Made by a program: the position numbers and the translations under genes. Shown here in pieces: positions 1 to 9,079 of a stretch of DNA of 43,060 bases. The stretch comes from Bacteroidota bacterium (GTDB taxonomy: Bacteria; Bacteroidota; Bacteroidia; B-17B0; Aurantibacillaceae): contig JAAFIL010000030.1 in NCBI GenBank assembly GCA_013297775.1, forward strand, positions 1-43,060, in the 5' to 3' direction. How positions within the stretch are numbered: position 1 is the first letter of the stretch; every line of letters begins with the position of its first letter. A model generated the notes under the pieces. That model was not told where the DNA came from and did not search any database. It saw only the letters and a list, made by a program, of their open reading frames with translations.

Positions 1-1515
1 GCCGTTTATACTTACATAAATAACACCGTTGCTCTGCCGCCCAATGGCCACCACATCGCCCACCCGCACAGGCATAGGTCGGTTACTAGCCCCATTTACC
101 AACACATACACATTTCCATTCGCTACCCGCACCACAGACTGTTCGGCCTGCGCCCCACTCAAAACCAAGCCCCCACTGCCATAGTTCAAATTACCACTCA
201 ATGCCGCCGCATGCAATTCATCCAAAGCCACCAAACGGCTGTTAAAATAAGTGTCCATTAAGGCGTAAGGCACCACCCCCGTATCTATAGCCGAGGGCGC
301 CGCCCCCATAAACCCAAACAACGCCTCTTGCTGCAAACCCTCTACCCGCATACTAAACCAAGCCGTTTCGTCGGGGTAAGCCATATTACGGCTCAACGCA
401 TACCCCCTTTGCCCCGCACTCACCAAACTCGCCGTATCTGCCCCATTTAAGTTTTGTTTCTTATACCAAACCGGCTTCACCCCCACATCCACCGCCTGCG
501 TCAACGTATCTTGCAAACTATCCACCAAAGTTAACGTATAACGCCCCTTGCTTAACCGCTGCTTGCTCAACAAAGCCCCTTCCTCAGCTCCCAAAAACTG
601 ATAAGGTTTTAAACCGCCCTTAGCCGTGGCCACTATAATGCCACTTTTCAAGGCCTCCGCACCCACATGCTCCACCTGCGCCTCTATCCCCAAAGGCCGA
701 TTAAAAAACGAGGTTCTAAATACCCCCGTTGCCCAATCGTTCGCATTCTTTATACTAACCGCCAACCTAAAATCAGTCAAAACAGCCACGGGCATATCAA
801 AATAAAGCACCCCGTCCACATAAAAATAAACTTGCCCGCCCACACGCTCTAAACGCAACACCGCCCCTTCATCCACACGCCCCAACTGCGATACCAAAAC
901 CCCTTTCTCCACCACATACAAATCACTACCCTGCAAATAAAACCCATAATTCACTCGCTCAAACCCATAATCCCCAATCAAACCATCACTCAACCCAAAC
1001 ACCAACTCTTGCTCGCGTGCCGGCACCACATAAGTTAACCAACCATTCGCATCAGCCCCCAAAGTATTCAACGCCTCGGCACCCGCACTGCCCCAACTCG
1101 TGCTATTGCTTGTTTTAGTTAAACGCCGGTTGGCCTCTACCGTAACTTGAAACGTTTTCGCCCAATACACCGCATTATCCACCTGCACCGTTTGCCTATA
1201 AACTGCATTCGTAGCATCCACCACCTTTAACTCGTGCCAGCCCAAACCCACACTTACCAAACTAGGCACTCCCACCAACACATTATCTATATAATAAGTA
1301 TAAGGCCCCGTGCCACCCTGCCCGCTAAACGTAACCCGCCCTTGCTTCTCAAAAACCGAAGCCATGCGCGCAGGCTCTACCGCATAACTCATGCTCAAAG
1401 GCGGCAAAATCTTAGTCTTAACCTTTACACCCTTGCCCAAAACTGGCCCAGCCACCAAACAAAGCACCGCACACAGTGTGTGCCACAAGCTATATCTTCT
1501 TAAAATTTGTAACAT
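1..1515 (-). CDS. Secreted SprB-like / lectin-like repeat protein, 3' end beyond window
   Basis: An open frame without stop runs from ATG at 1515 down to base 1 (505 codons), so the C-terminus lies outside the window. The N-terminus is a signal peptide (basic LRRY, then a hydrophobic run ending AGPVLG). Residues ~40-115 contain a SprB-type motif (GGTGPYTYYIDN ... LKVVDATN). Residues ~120-265 look like a jelly-roll/lectin-like module (TSWGSAGAEALN, then VYFYVDGVLYF). A second SprB-like motif follows (GGLKPYQF ... GRYTLTLVDS) and then a second lectin-like module. Such alternating modules are known in T9SS-secreted surface adhesins of Bacteroidota; a sorting domain would lie in the missing part. 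It is the last gene of a minus-strand operon, 30 bases after the 145-residue gene. Leucine is mostly TTG and GCG/GTG/GGG codons are common, unlike the TTA-rich genes to the right. Family placement is by motif reading only. Confidence 0.75.
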   Translation of the reverse strand, partial: MLQILRRYSLWHTLCAVLCLVAGPVLGKGVKVKTKILPPLSMSYAVEPARMASVFEKQGRVTFSGQGGTGPYTYYIDNVLVGVPSLVSVGLGWHELKVVDATNAVYRQTVQVDNAVYWAKTFQVTVEANRRLTKTSNSTSWGSAGAEALNTLGADANGWLTYVVPAREQELVFGLSDGLIGDYGFERVNYGFYLQGSDLYVVEKGVLVSQLGRVDEGAVLRLERVGGQVYFYVDGVLYFDMPVAVLTDFRLAVSIKNANDWATGVFRTSFFNRPLGIEAQVEHVGAEALKSGIIVATAKGGLKPYQFLGAEEGALLSKQRLSKGRYTLTLVDSLQDTLTQAVDVGVKPVWYKKQNLNGADTASLVSAGQRGYALSRNMAYPDETAWFSMRVEGLQQEALFGFMGAAPSAIDTGVVPYALMDTYFNSRLVALDELHAAALSGNLNYGSGGLVLSGAQAEQSVVRVANGNVYVLVNGASNRPMPVRVGDVVAIGRQSNGVIYVSING

Positions 1516-1545
1516 AACTACTTTCGCTTTAAAAAATAAATACCA

Positions 1546-1983
1546 TTAATTAATCCAAACCGTTTTGGCACTGCTCACCAAGCCCCCTGCATACTCCAAC
1601 TTCACCTCGGCGTAATACGCATTTAAACCCATAAAATTTTCGCCCAAGGTTAAATACACCACCTTACCTTTTCGCATATAACCTGTTTTATCGGCAAAAC
1701 TCCCCGCCACATCAAACAAAAACGTTTTGCTCAACAAATTAGCCGCCCCTTGGCTGGTTCCAAACTTCACATGCAAGTGGCTCACCTGCATAGTATCCGC
1801 CAAACGCACCACCATTACCGCCTTCAAACTATCGCTTGGTAAAAACTGGCGGTTGGCCTGCACCTGCTTGTGCACATTGGTTAACTTCGTAACCACCACC
1901 ATGGTTTGGGCAGGCAAAGGCGTTTGCGCCCAAGCACCTAGCCCCCAAAACCCCATCAACATGATTAAAAAAATACGTTTCAT
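1546..1983 (-). CDS. Small exported protein of the RHS operon (145 aa)
   Basis: The product starts with a clear signal peptide (MKRIFLIMLMGFWGLGAWAQ, cleavage expected after AWA). The mature part of ~125 residues is beta-rich with alternating hydrophobics (VVVTKLTN, LHVKFGTS, VVYLTLGENF, YYAEVKLEYAGG), suggesting one immunoglobulin-like or jelly-roll domain. No catalytic motif, lipobox or sorting domain is visible, so it is probably periplasmic or secreted. It lies 21 bases after the RHS-type gene and 30 bases before the SprB-like gene on the same strand, so the three are very likely co-transcribed; it may be a subunit or chaperone for one of its large neighbours (inference from position only). 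I do not recognise the family. Confidence 0.75.
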   Translation of the reverse strand: MKRIFLIMLMGFWGLGAWAQTPLPAQTMVVVTKLTNVHKQVQANRQFLPSDSLKAVMVVRLADTMQVSHLHVKFGTSQGAANLLSKTFLFDVAGSFADKTGYMRKGKVVYLTLGENFMGLNAYYAEVKLEYAGGLVSSAKTVWIN

Positions 1984-2004
1984 AACTGTTTTGTTTTATA
2001 AGTA

Positions 2005-5000
2005 TTAATTAGTACCCCCAACGCCGCCATTGTTAGGCAAAGCCAACTGCAAACTCTTGCAGTTCGTGTATTCTACCTCACTCAATTTCTTTAAACCATA
2101 CTGTGCCGACTCGCCAAAAACATTTAAAATACGTCCTGCCGCATCGTAATTATAATACGTGCCAAAATTCTCGCTATTTAAAGTGGCACTTACCCGCAAA
2201 TTTTTCGGGTCATACACCGTTCCACTAATCGGCGCATCTATAGGGTTCACCATCAAATCATCAAAATACGCTTCGCCCCCTACACCCGTTACTAAACTCA
2301 CCTTTAACTGCGGTTCATTCGACGAAACCATAGAACCATTCTTAGGGTTAACAGGCATAAATAGGTTGGCTGGCACATTTAACTTCGCCCGCATCAACAC
2401 CCAGTTACCCACCGTTACATTGGCAGGGTCGGTTTTACTAACCATCACCATCAAATTAAGAGGCACATTAGTTGTCGTAATCCCCACCAAAGTCATATAC
2501 AAACTCGCCGAGGCGGCACTGCCCACATGCACCCACACCTTGGCTTCATACGTTCGGTTCAAATCAAACTGCGTTAAAAGCACCTCGGGACCATTGGCAG
2601 CAGCCACCTTGGCCATGTAATTGCCACTGTGCGGTTTCACAATACCCGAAAACCCCGCCAGCGTAGTGGGGCCACTTTGCGTTTGCCCACGGCTTACCTC
2701 GCCCCCATAATGCACCACACCTGGCACAATCGTTATTAAATCTTCAAAACTACTAAACGCAAAGCTATTGTAACCCGCATTGCTAATACTACTCAAAGGC
2801 AAAGTCATATTATAGCCATAACGCGTTGCCGACTTTCGCCCATTAACGCCCTCTGCCTCTAACACATGCCCCCGTTTATCAAAAAAAACAACACCACTCG
2901 TTTTTACTGCTGGGGCAACCACATTTTGCCCATTTACAGGTGCATCGGTCAATAGCGGGGTAGCCCAAGCCTCTAACAAAACAGGCAAGGGCGTACTAGT
3001 AGTGTTGGCCGCCGCCAAATCATTAAAATACGTGTAGTACCTCGCATAAGGATTGTTAGCCGTACCCGGTGCTTCGCGCATCCGCGTTAACCGACTTTTT
3101 AAATTATCGGTTCGCCCCTCACTCACCAATTTCGTGTTTTTAAACAAACGCTCCTTACTCGTTACCATTAACTCGTGGGTATTGTTCTCGTCATAGTGCT
3201 TAAAACCCAGCTTACCAAACGCCGGCACGGTATAAGCATATTCGGTTTCTTTTACCGAAGTACCCATGGTTGGGCCAGTAGCCGTTACCTTAATGGGGAA
3301 ACCCGTTACCGCATCGTAATCGTACGTTTGCGTGGTGGTTATATTATCTACTTTCTCCGAAACACTCTTCAAATAATAATAGTACCCCAGGCGCTTCGAT
3401 TCATACACGTAGGTTTCGCCCTCTGGATAAATAAGTGGGTTAAACCCATGGCTGCCAAAACAATTAGGGCTAACAGGTGCAACAGGCACGTATAAATGCT
3501 TAGTTGAATACCCCTCAAAAAAATGAAACGATTCATAAGTATTCTCCTTCGCATAAACCTCCACATTATCTTCCGAATACCGCTTTTCTCTTACCAACAA
3601 ACCCAATTGCTTCACATTGGCATCATTCAATATACTTTCAATATAATAGGTTTTACCATGGCTAATTTTGTAGCAATTACCGTGCGTTTCGCTGCCCCAT
3701 TGCACGTGACTAGCACCCAGCAAGTTACACTGGGCGTAACTGGTACTCCCTGCTTGGTAATACCTCACTTTACTTTGAAGCGGGTTTTCGATTAAATAAT
3801 TATTAAACTCATAAACCGTTTTGCCTATTCCCAAATTGGTGTTAGGCACTGTATTAGTGGTTTTGGTGGTAACTTTGGTATAACCTACCCCTGTGGTATT
3901 AAAATAAGGAATACTAGCCTCCACATTATCCCACAACTGGTAATCTTGCCGGCCACCCACATAAGGTGCCATCACAAAAGGCCGCGGCACCGCCTTGCAA
4001 TACCCATCCTCGTAACTAAAATCCTTTTTATAATTCATCCCCGACTCGGGGTCGCTAATCTCTACACTTTTTACACGTGTACCGCCACCTACCATCTTGT
4101 TCAAACAAACATAAGTATAACCCATAGCCAAAAGTGGGTCATAACTATACACCGCCGAACCCGATTGACAAATAGAACTGGAATACCCTACTGTAAACGG
4201 ATGCGACTGCCACGTATTATCCAGTGGTATTGGGTTGTTAGGCGAGTTTTGCTGGTTTGGTACAAAAAAATATTTACTAGTGTTAAACACACTGTGCGAA
4301 GGCAACACCGTGGCACTCGTAGCCGTATTATAAAGCGAGGGCGCATTGCTCACTTCTAAATAATTATAGGTTACATTAACATTCGACCAAGTATTATACT
4401 GACACAAACCCGTAAACGGCACCATAATAAACCGATTAATAGTGGTAGTACCCGTAGGCGAAACATTGGGCGGTTTTAAAGCCGTTATATTGGCATAACC
4501 ATAGCCAACTCCATTGCCATAGGCCACGTCCACATCTCCAACATCTCTGTAATTATATACAATATCATAAGGAAAACTATTGATACTGGTTTGCTTCGCA
4601 TCTACAATCGGAAATAAAAGATAAGGCTTGTTTTTATTAACCCCACTCACCAATGGTGACACACTCCTGCGCGCCATGGGTTTATCTGAGTAGCCCTCTC
4701 GCTCAAACACATCGGCCTCGTAATTAATACGAATAAGCCCACCCGAAGGAATTTTAATCGTTTTTAACGACCAAGCATCTACATGCAAAGCCGAAGCTGG
4801 CGTGGCATACCCACTGTTGCTTAACCCATAATTGGCATCAGCTTTATAAAACCCCCATAAATCGGTTTTTTCGGGGTTAAAGTTGGGGTTTTTAAGTAAA
4901 TTACCTTCATCGTAATTAAACTGGTAGCCATCAAAAAGTTCGGTATTGCCCTCCTCCAATACACGAATAGCCTTCAACGTTAATTTCCCAGATTGAGCCA

Positions 5001-7104
5001 TATTGGTGGAGGTAAACCCCGGGTTTAAGGGATCTAAAAAATTAAAAATACCTGGCTTACCATAATTAAAATTCTTAAAAAAAGTACCAGCATTGCCCAC
5101 ACATTTCGTATTGGCACTATACAATACCGAATTAAACGAATTATATACATTCCGATAATACCCCTTTGCTAAACTATATGAAGTTTCAAATATAACCCCG
5201 CCTATGGCCGCCGCATCAATACTTGTTTTATTAAAAAGATACTTGTTACGGTGTATTAACCCTGGGCTTTGAGGCGTAGAAAATAACTGCGGTTTAAACT
5301 TAGCATGAATACTACTCGGTGCCCACGAGGCATTGTTTTCAATTAATGCCTTATCCGAATTTCGCAACAAAACAATAGATGCCAATCGCAATTCGGGGCT
5401 AACCAAATCGCCAGGGTTTAAGCTCGGCTCCACACTAAAATTGTCCATCCGCGTATCTTTTATAAAATACGCACTATGCGTAGCCGTTCTTATATAATCT
5501 AAATAATACTTCTCCGTTTCAACATTCGAAGTATAAAAGGCCTTTTGATACGAGGACCAAACAATGGTTTTATACTCTGTATAATTAGGTCGAAACGTTT
5601 GCCCGTAATTAAAGTAATTGCTCCCCTCTAAAAAATCGGGTGTCCATAAACTATATGCATACTGAATCCAATACCCCTCATCGCCCTCATCAACCGTTTT
5701 ATTTGCATTTTTATCCACATAATCCGTTCCCGTTACGGCTGTTAATTTCCAACTCACTGCATACGCATCGTGTATATAGTTAATGCCCATCTTTTGAAAC
5801 GGATCGCTTGGTTTTAAATAAATATCGGTGGGCGCATTCTGATAAATCTGTTTATTCAATTGCTTTTTATTATAAACTGGTAAAGAATAATGATACGTTA
5901 AGCCATTGGCATTGGTTATTTGTATGCCCCCTATTCCATCGGGGTCATAATTAGCGGTTGGTCGGCGGCTTTGCCCCGCCGCAACAACCCTATAATCAAT
6001 AAACCCCTTGCTGCCCGGCACCGTGCTATTTACCAAATTAGCCGCCGTATTAATTTCAGCATTGGTGTAATACCTCACAAAAACAGAAGCTGGTATATAA
6101 TTGGTGGCATTGTTGGTATAAGTGCCAGGCGTGCCATAAGTGGTTTGTTTGGTAGAGTTCTCAAAATGAAATTGCGTGCGCTTCATGTTAGGGTAATTCG
6201 CCAATTGAGGTAAGAGGTTTACATTAGTAGCTTCATCTATTAACGTAACACTTCCATCCATAATATAAGGTTTTAGCGTTCCACTCATCCCCGAACCCGA
6301 AACATAATAATTATCATAAGCAGCAAACCGCATGGGTGCCGTTCGCCTATTAAAAAACCGGTTGGTAAATGATTCTTGGTCAAAATTAATACCACCTTGG
6401 TTAGCCGCTTTATTGGTTTCCGAATAACTATTCGGGAACAAGCCCGTATTATAAATATCCCAAATATTTTTGGTATAGCCTATATTATCAGTCATCTTCG
6501 ACACCTCGCCCAAACTCCATCCATTAGCTGTAATAGGTGGAGGGATTGCATGTGTATTAGGAACCCCATTAATTTTACTATAATTAAAAGGCCCATAATA
6601 TTCAACGCCGCCATAACCTGGTGCTTTAACATAACTTAAAAAACCAGTACCATAATAAATCTCTGCATTGGTTACCCTTTGTCCCGCAAAATCATCGGGC
6701 ACACCCACCACTTGGCGGCTTATTTCACCTGGGTTCAAATCCCAACCCAAACCAATCCACGAGGCACTTTGGTTCATACGCACACCGCCCCCATAGTTGG
6801 CACTTAAAGGCACACTTTCGCCATTGGGCCCAGGCACCGTTAACAAGGGCACCGAATACCTAAAATCACCTGTGTATAAATCCACCATGCCGTCGGCCAT
6901 ATCCGCAACAGGGCCACCACCATTGTTACTTGCCGCTAAATAATAGGCCGTATTTACTAAACCCGCACACAACGTTTCCGTTACCACCGTCAATAATAAG
7001 GCAAAAGCAAAAATTCGGGTAAAAATTGGCGTGTAAATACGCTTAATAAAACGTTTACTAGGCTTTGTTAGGCTGGTTTGTTTAAAGAGGGTTAATCGCT
7101 TCAT
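2005..7104 (-). CDS. Large secreted RHS/YD-repeat-type protein (1699 aa)
   Basis: A long basic N-terminus of about 28 residues precedes a hydrophobic export segment (IFAFALLLTVV, residues ~31-47). The conserved N-terminal block of Bacteroidota RHS/YD-type surface proteins follows (DLYTGDFRYSVPLLTVPGP, then SWIGLGWDLNPGEISRQV). A long tyrosine/asparagine-rich shell region comes next, with YESKRLGYYYYLKSVSEK and TTTQTYDYDAVTGFP. A carbohydrate-binding-like beta module sits at ~1480-1640 (SGNYMAKV ... GEAYFDDLMVNP), and one YD repeat near the end (YYNYDAAGRILNVFGE). The protein stops soon after that repeat, so it has no RHS core and no C-terminal toxin; T9SS sorting is not obvious. It is the first gene of a three-gene operon. 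A weak -7-like box (TAAGTTTA on the minus strand, 7144-7151) lies about 40 bases upstream. Function unknown; a cell-surface structural or delivery role is inferred from the family. Confidence 0.85.
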   Translation of the reverse strand: MKRLTLFKQTSLTKPSKRFIKRIYTPIFTRIFAFALLLTVVTETLCAGLVNTAYYLAASNNGGGPVADMADGMVDLYTGDFRYSVPLLTVPGPNGESVPLSANYGGGVRMNQSASWIGLGWDLNPGEISRQVVGVPDDFAGQRVTNAEIYYGTGFLSYVKAPGYGGVEYYGPFNYSKINGVPNTHAIPPPITANGWSLGEVSKMTDNIGYTKNIWDIYNTGLFPNSYSETNKAANQGGINFDQESFTNRFFNRRTAPMRFAAYDNYYVSGSGMSGTLKPYIMDGSVTLIDEATNVNLLPQLANYPNMKRTQFHFENSTKQTTYGTPGTYTNNATNYIPASVFVRYYTNAEINTAANLVNSTVPGSKGFIDYRVVAAGQSRRPTANYDPDGIGGIQITNANGLTYHYSLPVYNKKQLNKQIYQNAPTDIYLKPSDPFQKMGINYIHDAYAVSWKLTAVTGTDYVDKNANKTVDEGDEGYWIQYAYSLWTPDFLEGSNYFNYGQTFRPNYTEYKTIVWSSYQKAFYTSNVETEKYYLDYIRTATHSAYFIKDTRMDNFSVEPSLNPGDLVSPELRLASIVLLRNSDKALIENNASWAPSSIHAKFKPQLFSTPQSPGLIHRNKYLFNKTSIDAAAIGGVIFETSYSLAKGYYRNVYNSFNSVLYSANTKCVGNAGTFFKNFNYGKPGIFNFLDPLNPGFTSTNMAQSGKLTLKAIRVLEEGNTELFDGYQFNYDEGNLLKNPNFNPEKTDLWGFYKADANYGLSNSGYATPASALHVDAWSLKTIKIPSGGLIRINYEADVFEREGYSDKPMARRSVSPLVSGVNKNKPYLLFPIVDAKQTSINSFPYDIVYNYRDVGDVDVAYGNGVGYGYANITALKPPNVSPTGTTTINRFIMVPFTGLCQYNTWSNVNVTYNYLEVSNAPSLYNTATSATVLPSHSVFNTSKYFFVPNQQNSPNNPIPLDNTWQSHPFTVGYSSSICQSGSAVYSYDPLLAMGYTYVCLNKMVGGGTRVKSVEISDPESGMNYKKDFSYEDGYCKAVPRPFVMAPYVGGRQDYQLWDNVEASIPYFNTTGVGYTKVTTKTTNTVPNTNLGIGKTVYEFNNYLIENPLQSKVRYYQAGSTSYAQCNLLGASHVQWGSETHGNCYKISHGKTYYIESILNDANVKQLGLLVREKRYSEDNVEVYAKENTYESFHFFEGYSTKHLYVPVAPVSPNCFGSHGFNPLIYPEGETYVYESKRLGYYYYLKSVSEKVDNITTTQTYDYDAVTGFPIKVTATGPTMGTSVKETEYAYTVPAFGKLGFKHYDENNTHELMVTSKERLFKNTKLVSEGRTDNLKSRLTRMREAPGTANNPYARYYTYFNDLAAANTTSTPLPVLLEAWATPLLTDAPVNGQNVVAPAVKTSGVVFFDKRGHVLEAEGVNGRKSATRYGYNMTLPLSSISNAGYNSFAFSSFEDLITIVPGVVHYGGEVSRGQTQSGPTTLAGFSGIVKPHSGNYMAKVAAANGPEVLLTQFDLNRTYEAKVWVHVGSAASASLYMTLVGITTTNVPLNLMVMVSKTDPANVTVGNWVLMRAKLNVPANLFMPVNPKNGSMVSSNEPQLKVSLVTGVGGEAYFDDLMVNPIDAPISGTVYDPKNLRVSATLNSENFGTYYNYDAAGRILNVFGESAQYGLKKLSEVEYTNCKSLQLALPNNGGVGGTN

Positions 7105-7353
7105 CTGTTTTTTCGGTTTATTGACTAAAAGTTAGAACGACATTAAACTTAACTTATAAATGGTCTCTAAAAAACTTGGTGTTTAGTATTAGTAGGTCAT
7201 TACATAATTTGTTTATAGGCTTTCATCAACTAAAAGTACTGGTTTCTCATTTCTACATCAGTTATTAATGAAACAAATCTAATAGTCAATTCTTCACAAA
7301 ACAATATTTTTTTGTTAAAAACTAAAATATGTTAATAATTTTTTAAGCCGTAA

Positions 7354-7533
7354 ACAAACCGTCGAAATCGTAGTGAAAAACAAAAGGGGCAAGGGTATTA
7401 AGAAGCGCAAGGTTCGAGGATTGTAAAAGAGGACTGTAAGAATAGCTAATACTATTTGGAAAACCGCAGAACCGAGAATTTCTAATGGCGGCATCAGGTT
7501 TTATTTTGTAATAGATTTCAACGGTCTGTTATC
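7354..7533 (+). repeat. Dispersed ~180-bp repeat, copy 1
   Basis: This stretch aligns end to end with 18751-18912. Shared blocks include GTGAAA.ACAAAA, GAAGCGCA, GGTTCGAGGA, ACTGTAAGAATAGCT, GAACCGAG.ATTTCTAA and TTTTGTAATAGATTTCAAC. Copy 1 has a short internal duplication of the GAGGAYTGTAA segment. It has no long ORF in either copy, so it is more likely a structured or mobile non-coding repeat than a gene. The rest of 7105-7620 holds only the RHS promoter region and AT-rich sequence. Confidence 0.7.
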
Positions 7534-7620
7534 GGTTAAACCTAATTGGTTAGCAATCATAACTCTAATGGCTTTGATTGCCGTTAAACCTTGTAACTCC
7601 TTTTACAAAAAAGTCCTTAT

Positions 7621-8080
7621 CTCATCCTTGTTTAGCGAAGCGTAACGCGAACGTTTGAGAACTGCGTTTGTAACGCAGCTAAAGTGATGGTGTGTTACTT
7701 TCTCGTCCTTGTTTAGCGAAGCGTAACGAGGACGTTTGAGAACTGCGTTTGTAACGCAGCTAAAGTGATGGTGTGTTACTTTCTCGTCCTTGTTTAGCGG
7801 AGCGTAACGAGGACGTTTGAGAACTGCGTTTGTAACGCAGCTAAAGTGATGGTGTGTTACTTTCTCGTCCTTGTTTAGCGGAGCGTAACGCGGACGTTTG
7901 AGAACTGCGTTTGTAACGCAGCTAAAGTGATGGTGTGTTACTTTCTCGTCCTTGTTTAGCGAAGCGTAACGAGGACGTTTGAGAACTGCGTTTGTAACGC
8001 AGCTAAAGTGATACTGTGGGCGTTACAAACGCCCGTCTAGCTCGTCCTCGTTTCCGCTAACGCTCAAACAAGGACGAGGG
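7621..8080 (+). repeat. REP array: five tandem 81-bp units plus inverted REP half
   Basis: Five near-identical 81-bp units start at 7621, 7702, 7783, 7864 and 7945. Each unit carries hairpin A (CGTCCTTGTTTAGCG paired with CGTAACGAGGACG around a GAA or GGA loop, with a 2x2 internal mismatch) and hairpin h1 (CTGCGTTTGTAACGCAG, perfect 7-bp stem). The array ends with the inverted half: h1' (GGGCGTTACAAACGCCC, 8018-8034) and hairpin B (8043-8076), which is a variant reverse complement of hairpin A. The RAYT gene begins 49 bases after the array. This is the organisation expected of REP/BIME substrates of a REP-associated tyrosine transposase. Confidence 0.9.
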
Positions 8081-8128
8081 GAAACAAGAGTGTTGTAAGA
8101 AAAAAGATAAATAATTATATTTGTTTTA

Positions 8129-8677
8129 ATGAGTGGTGATAGATACGTTATTGCGAACCAAGAGCAAAACTATTTTTTAACTTTAACTGTTGTTGATTGG
8201 GTAGATGTATTTACGAGAAAGGATTATAAGTTAATTATAACCGAATCGTTGAACTACTGTATAGAAAACAAGGGATTAGAAGTTTTTGCTTGGGTAATTA
8301 TGAGTAATCACATACATCTTATGATTAGAGCAAAAGAAGGATTTATTTTGTCGAATATATTAAGAGATTTTAAAAAATTTACATCTAAAGAAATTATAGA
8401 TAGAATATCAGAAGCTGGAGAAAGTAGAAAAGATTGGTTATTAAACAAGTTTGCATTTGAAGCAAAACGGACTGGTAGAGCAAAAAATTACAAGTTATGG
8501 CGCGATGATAATCATGCTATTTGCTTAGAGAAAAATGGATGGATAACACAGCGTTTAAATTATATACATCAAAACCCTGTTCGGCAAATACTCGTCAATA
8601 ATCCTGAAGATTATGTATTCAGTAGTGCTATTGATTATGCAGATGGGAAGGGATTAGTTAAAATCACAAAAATTTAA
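8129..8677 (+). CDS. REP-associated tyrosine transposase (RAYT, Y1/HUH family)
   Basis: The 182-residue protein has the single-domain Y1 transposase layout. The HUH metal-binding motif is His61-Ile-His63 in MSNHIHLMI, and the likely catalytic Tyr145 lies in RLNYIHQNPVR, a signature of the RAYT/IS200-like family, followed by the family's DYVFSSA motif. The length is usual for RAYTs. These enzymes nick single-stranded REP hairpins; unlike IS200/IS605 they normally stay as single chromosomal copies and spread REP sequences. Here the gene sits between a five-unit REP array (7621-8080) and an inverted REP pair (8688-8823), which are its probable substrates. The gene is AT-rich and uses AGA for most arginines, unlike neighbouring host genes, suggesting acquisition. 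The ATG at 8129 fits the usual short N-terminus. Motifs look intact, so it is probably functional. Confidence 0.9.
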   Translation: MSGDRYVIANQEQNYFLTLTVVDWVDVFTRKDYKLIITESLNYCIENKGLEVFAWVIMSNHIHLMIRAKEGFILSNILRDFKKFTSKEIIDRISEAGESRKDWLLNKFAFEAKRTGRAKNYKLWRDDNHAICLEKNGWITQRLNYIHQNPVRQILVNNPEDYVFSSAIDYADGKGLVKITKI

Positions 8678-8687
8678 AGTAACCTAC

Positions 8688-8823
8688 CTCGTCCTTGTTT
8701 AGCGAAGCGTAACGCGAACGTTTTAGAACTGCGTTTGTAACGCAGATAAAGTGATGATGTAGGCGTTACAAACGCCCGTTTAGCACGTCCTCGTTTCCGC
8801 TAACGCTCAAACAAGGACGAGGG
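8688..8823 (+). repeat. Inverted REP pair (BIME-like) after the RAYT gene
   Basis: A complete two-half element: hairpin A (8690-8720), h1 CTGCGTTTGTAACGCAG (8729-8745), h1' (8763-8779, with one mismatch in the stem) and hairpin B (8786-8819), followed by AGGGG. The two halves are imperfect reverse complements, so the whole can fold as one long cruciform or as four hairpins. It begins 11 bases after the RAYT stop and could also act as its terminator. Confidence 0.88.
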
Positions 8824-8834
8824 GAATTAAGAAA

Positions 8835-8900
8835 TGCTTAAAAAATGAGTTAGATGGAATTATGCAATAAAAATCTATTACGAGCCTAAATCCCTTCAAC
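8835..8900 (+). repeat. Dispersed repeat R fragment
   Basis: The segment contains ATGAGTTAGATGGAAT and then TATTACGAGCC and AATCCCTTCAA. The first part recurs at 12046-12146 and 18661-18750, and the second at 42996-43037. It joins two modules otherwise seen separately, so it may be a more complete copy of a dispersed intergenic repeat. No coding potential is apparent in 8824-9027. Confidence 0.65.
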
Positions 8901-9027
8901 AATAGTTACTTTTCTTCTTCACCTTAGTACTGCTGTGCCTCAGTCGAAAAAGTGCCTGTTTTATTGGGCGTTCACCTATCACTACCATTCCTATTACACA
9001 ACCTCGAATAATACCTTTTTTTAGCGA

Positions 9028-9058
9028 TTGTATTTTTTTAAAAGGCGTTATAATTTTG
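9028..9058 (+). promoter_or_regulatory. Bacteroidota promoter for the DUF4856 lipoprotein gene
   Basis: TTG (9028-9030), 20-base spacer, TAATTTTG (9051-9058), matching the phylum consensus TTG-N17..23-TAnnTTTG. It rules out the TTG at 9056 as a start and favours ATG at 9080, giving a leader of about 15 bases. Confidence 0.7.
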
Positions 9059-9079
9059 AAACCTGAAATATTTATTACA

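Noticed and set aside
667-1503. Plus-strand frames opposite the SprB-like gene
   Set aside because: The minus strand is open for all 505 codons with coherent domains; the plus frames are Thr/Pro/His-rich shadows.
2159-6639. Plus-strand frames opposite the RHS-type gene
   Set aside because: They are antisense shadows of a coherent 1699-residue protein.
7621-8025. CRISPR array
   Set aside because: The five units are direct 81-bp tandem repeats with no variable spacers and no cas genes; internal hairpins and the RAYT gene explain them better.
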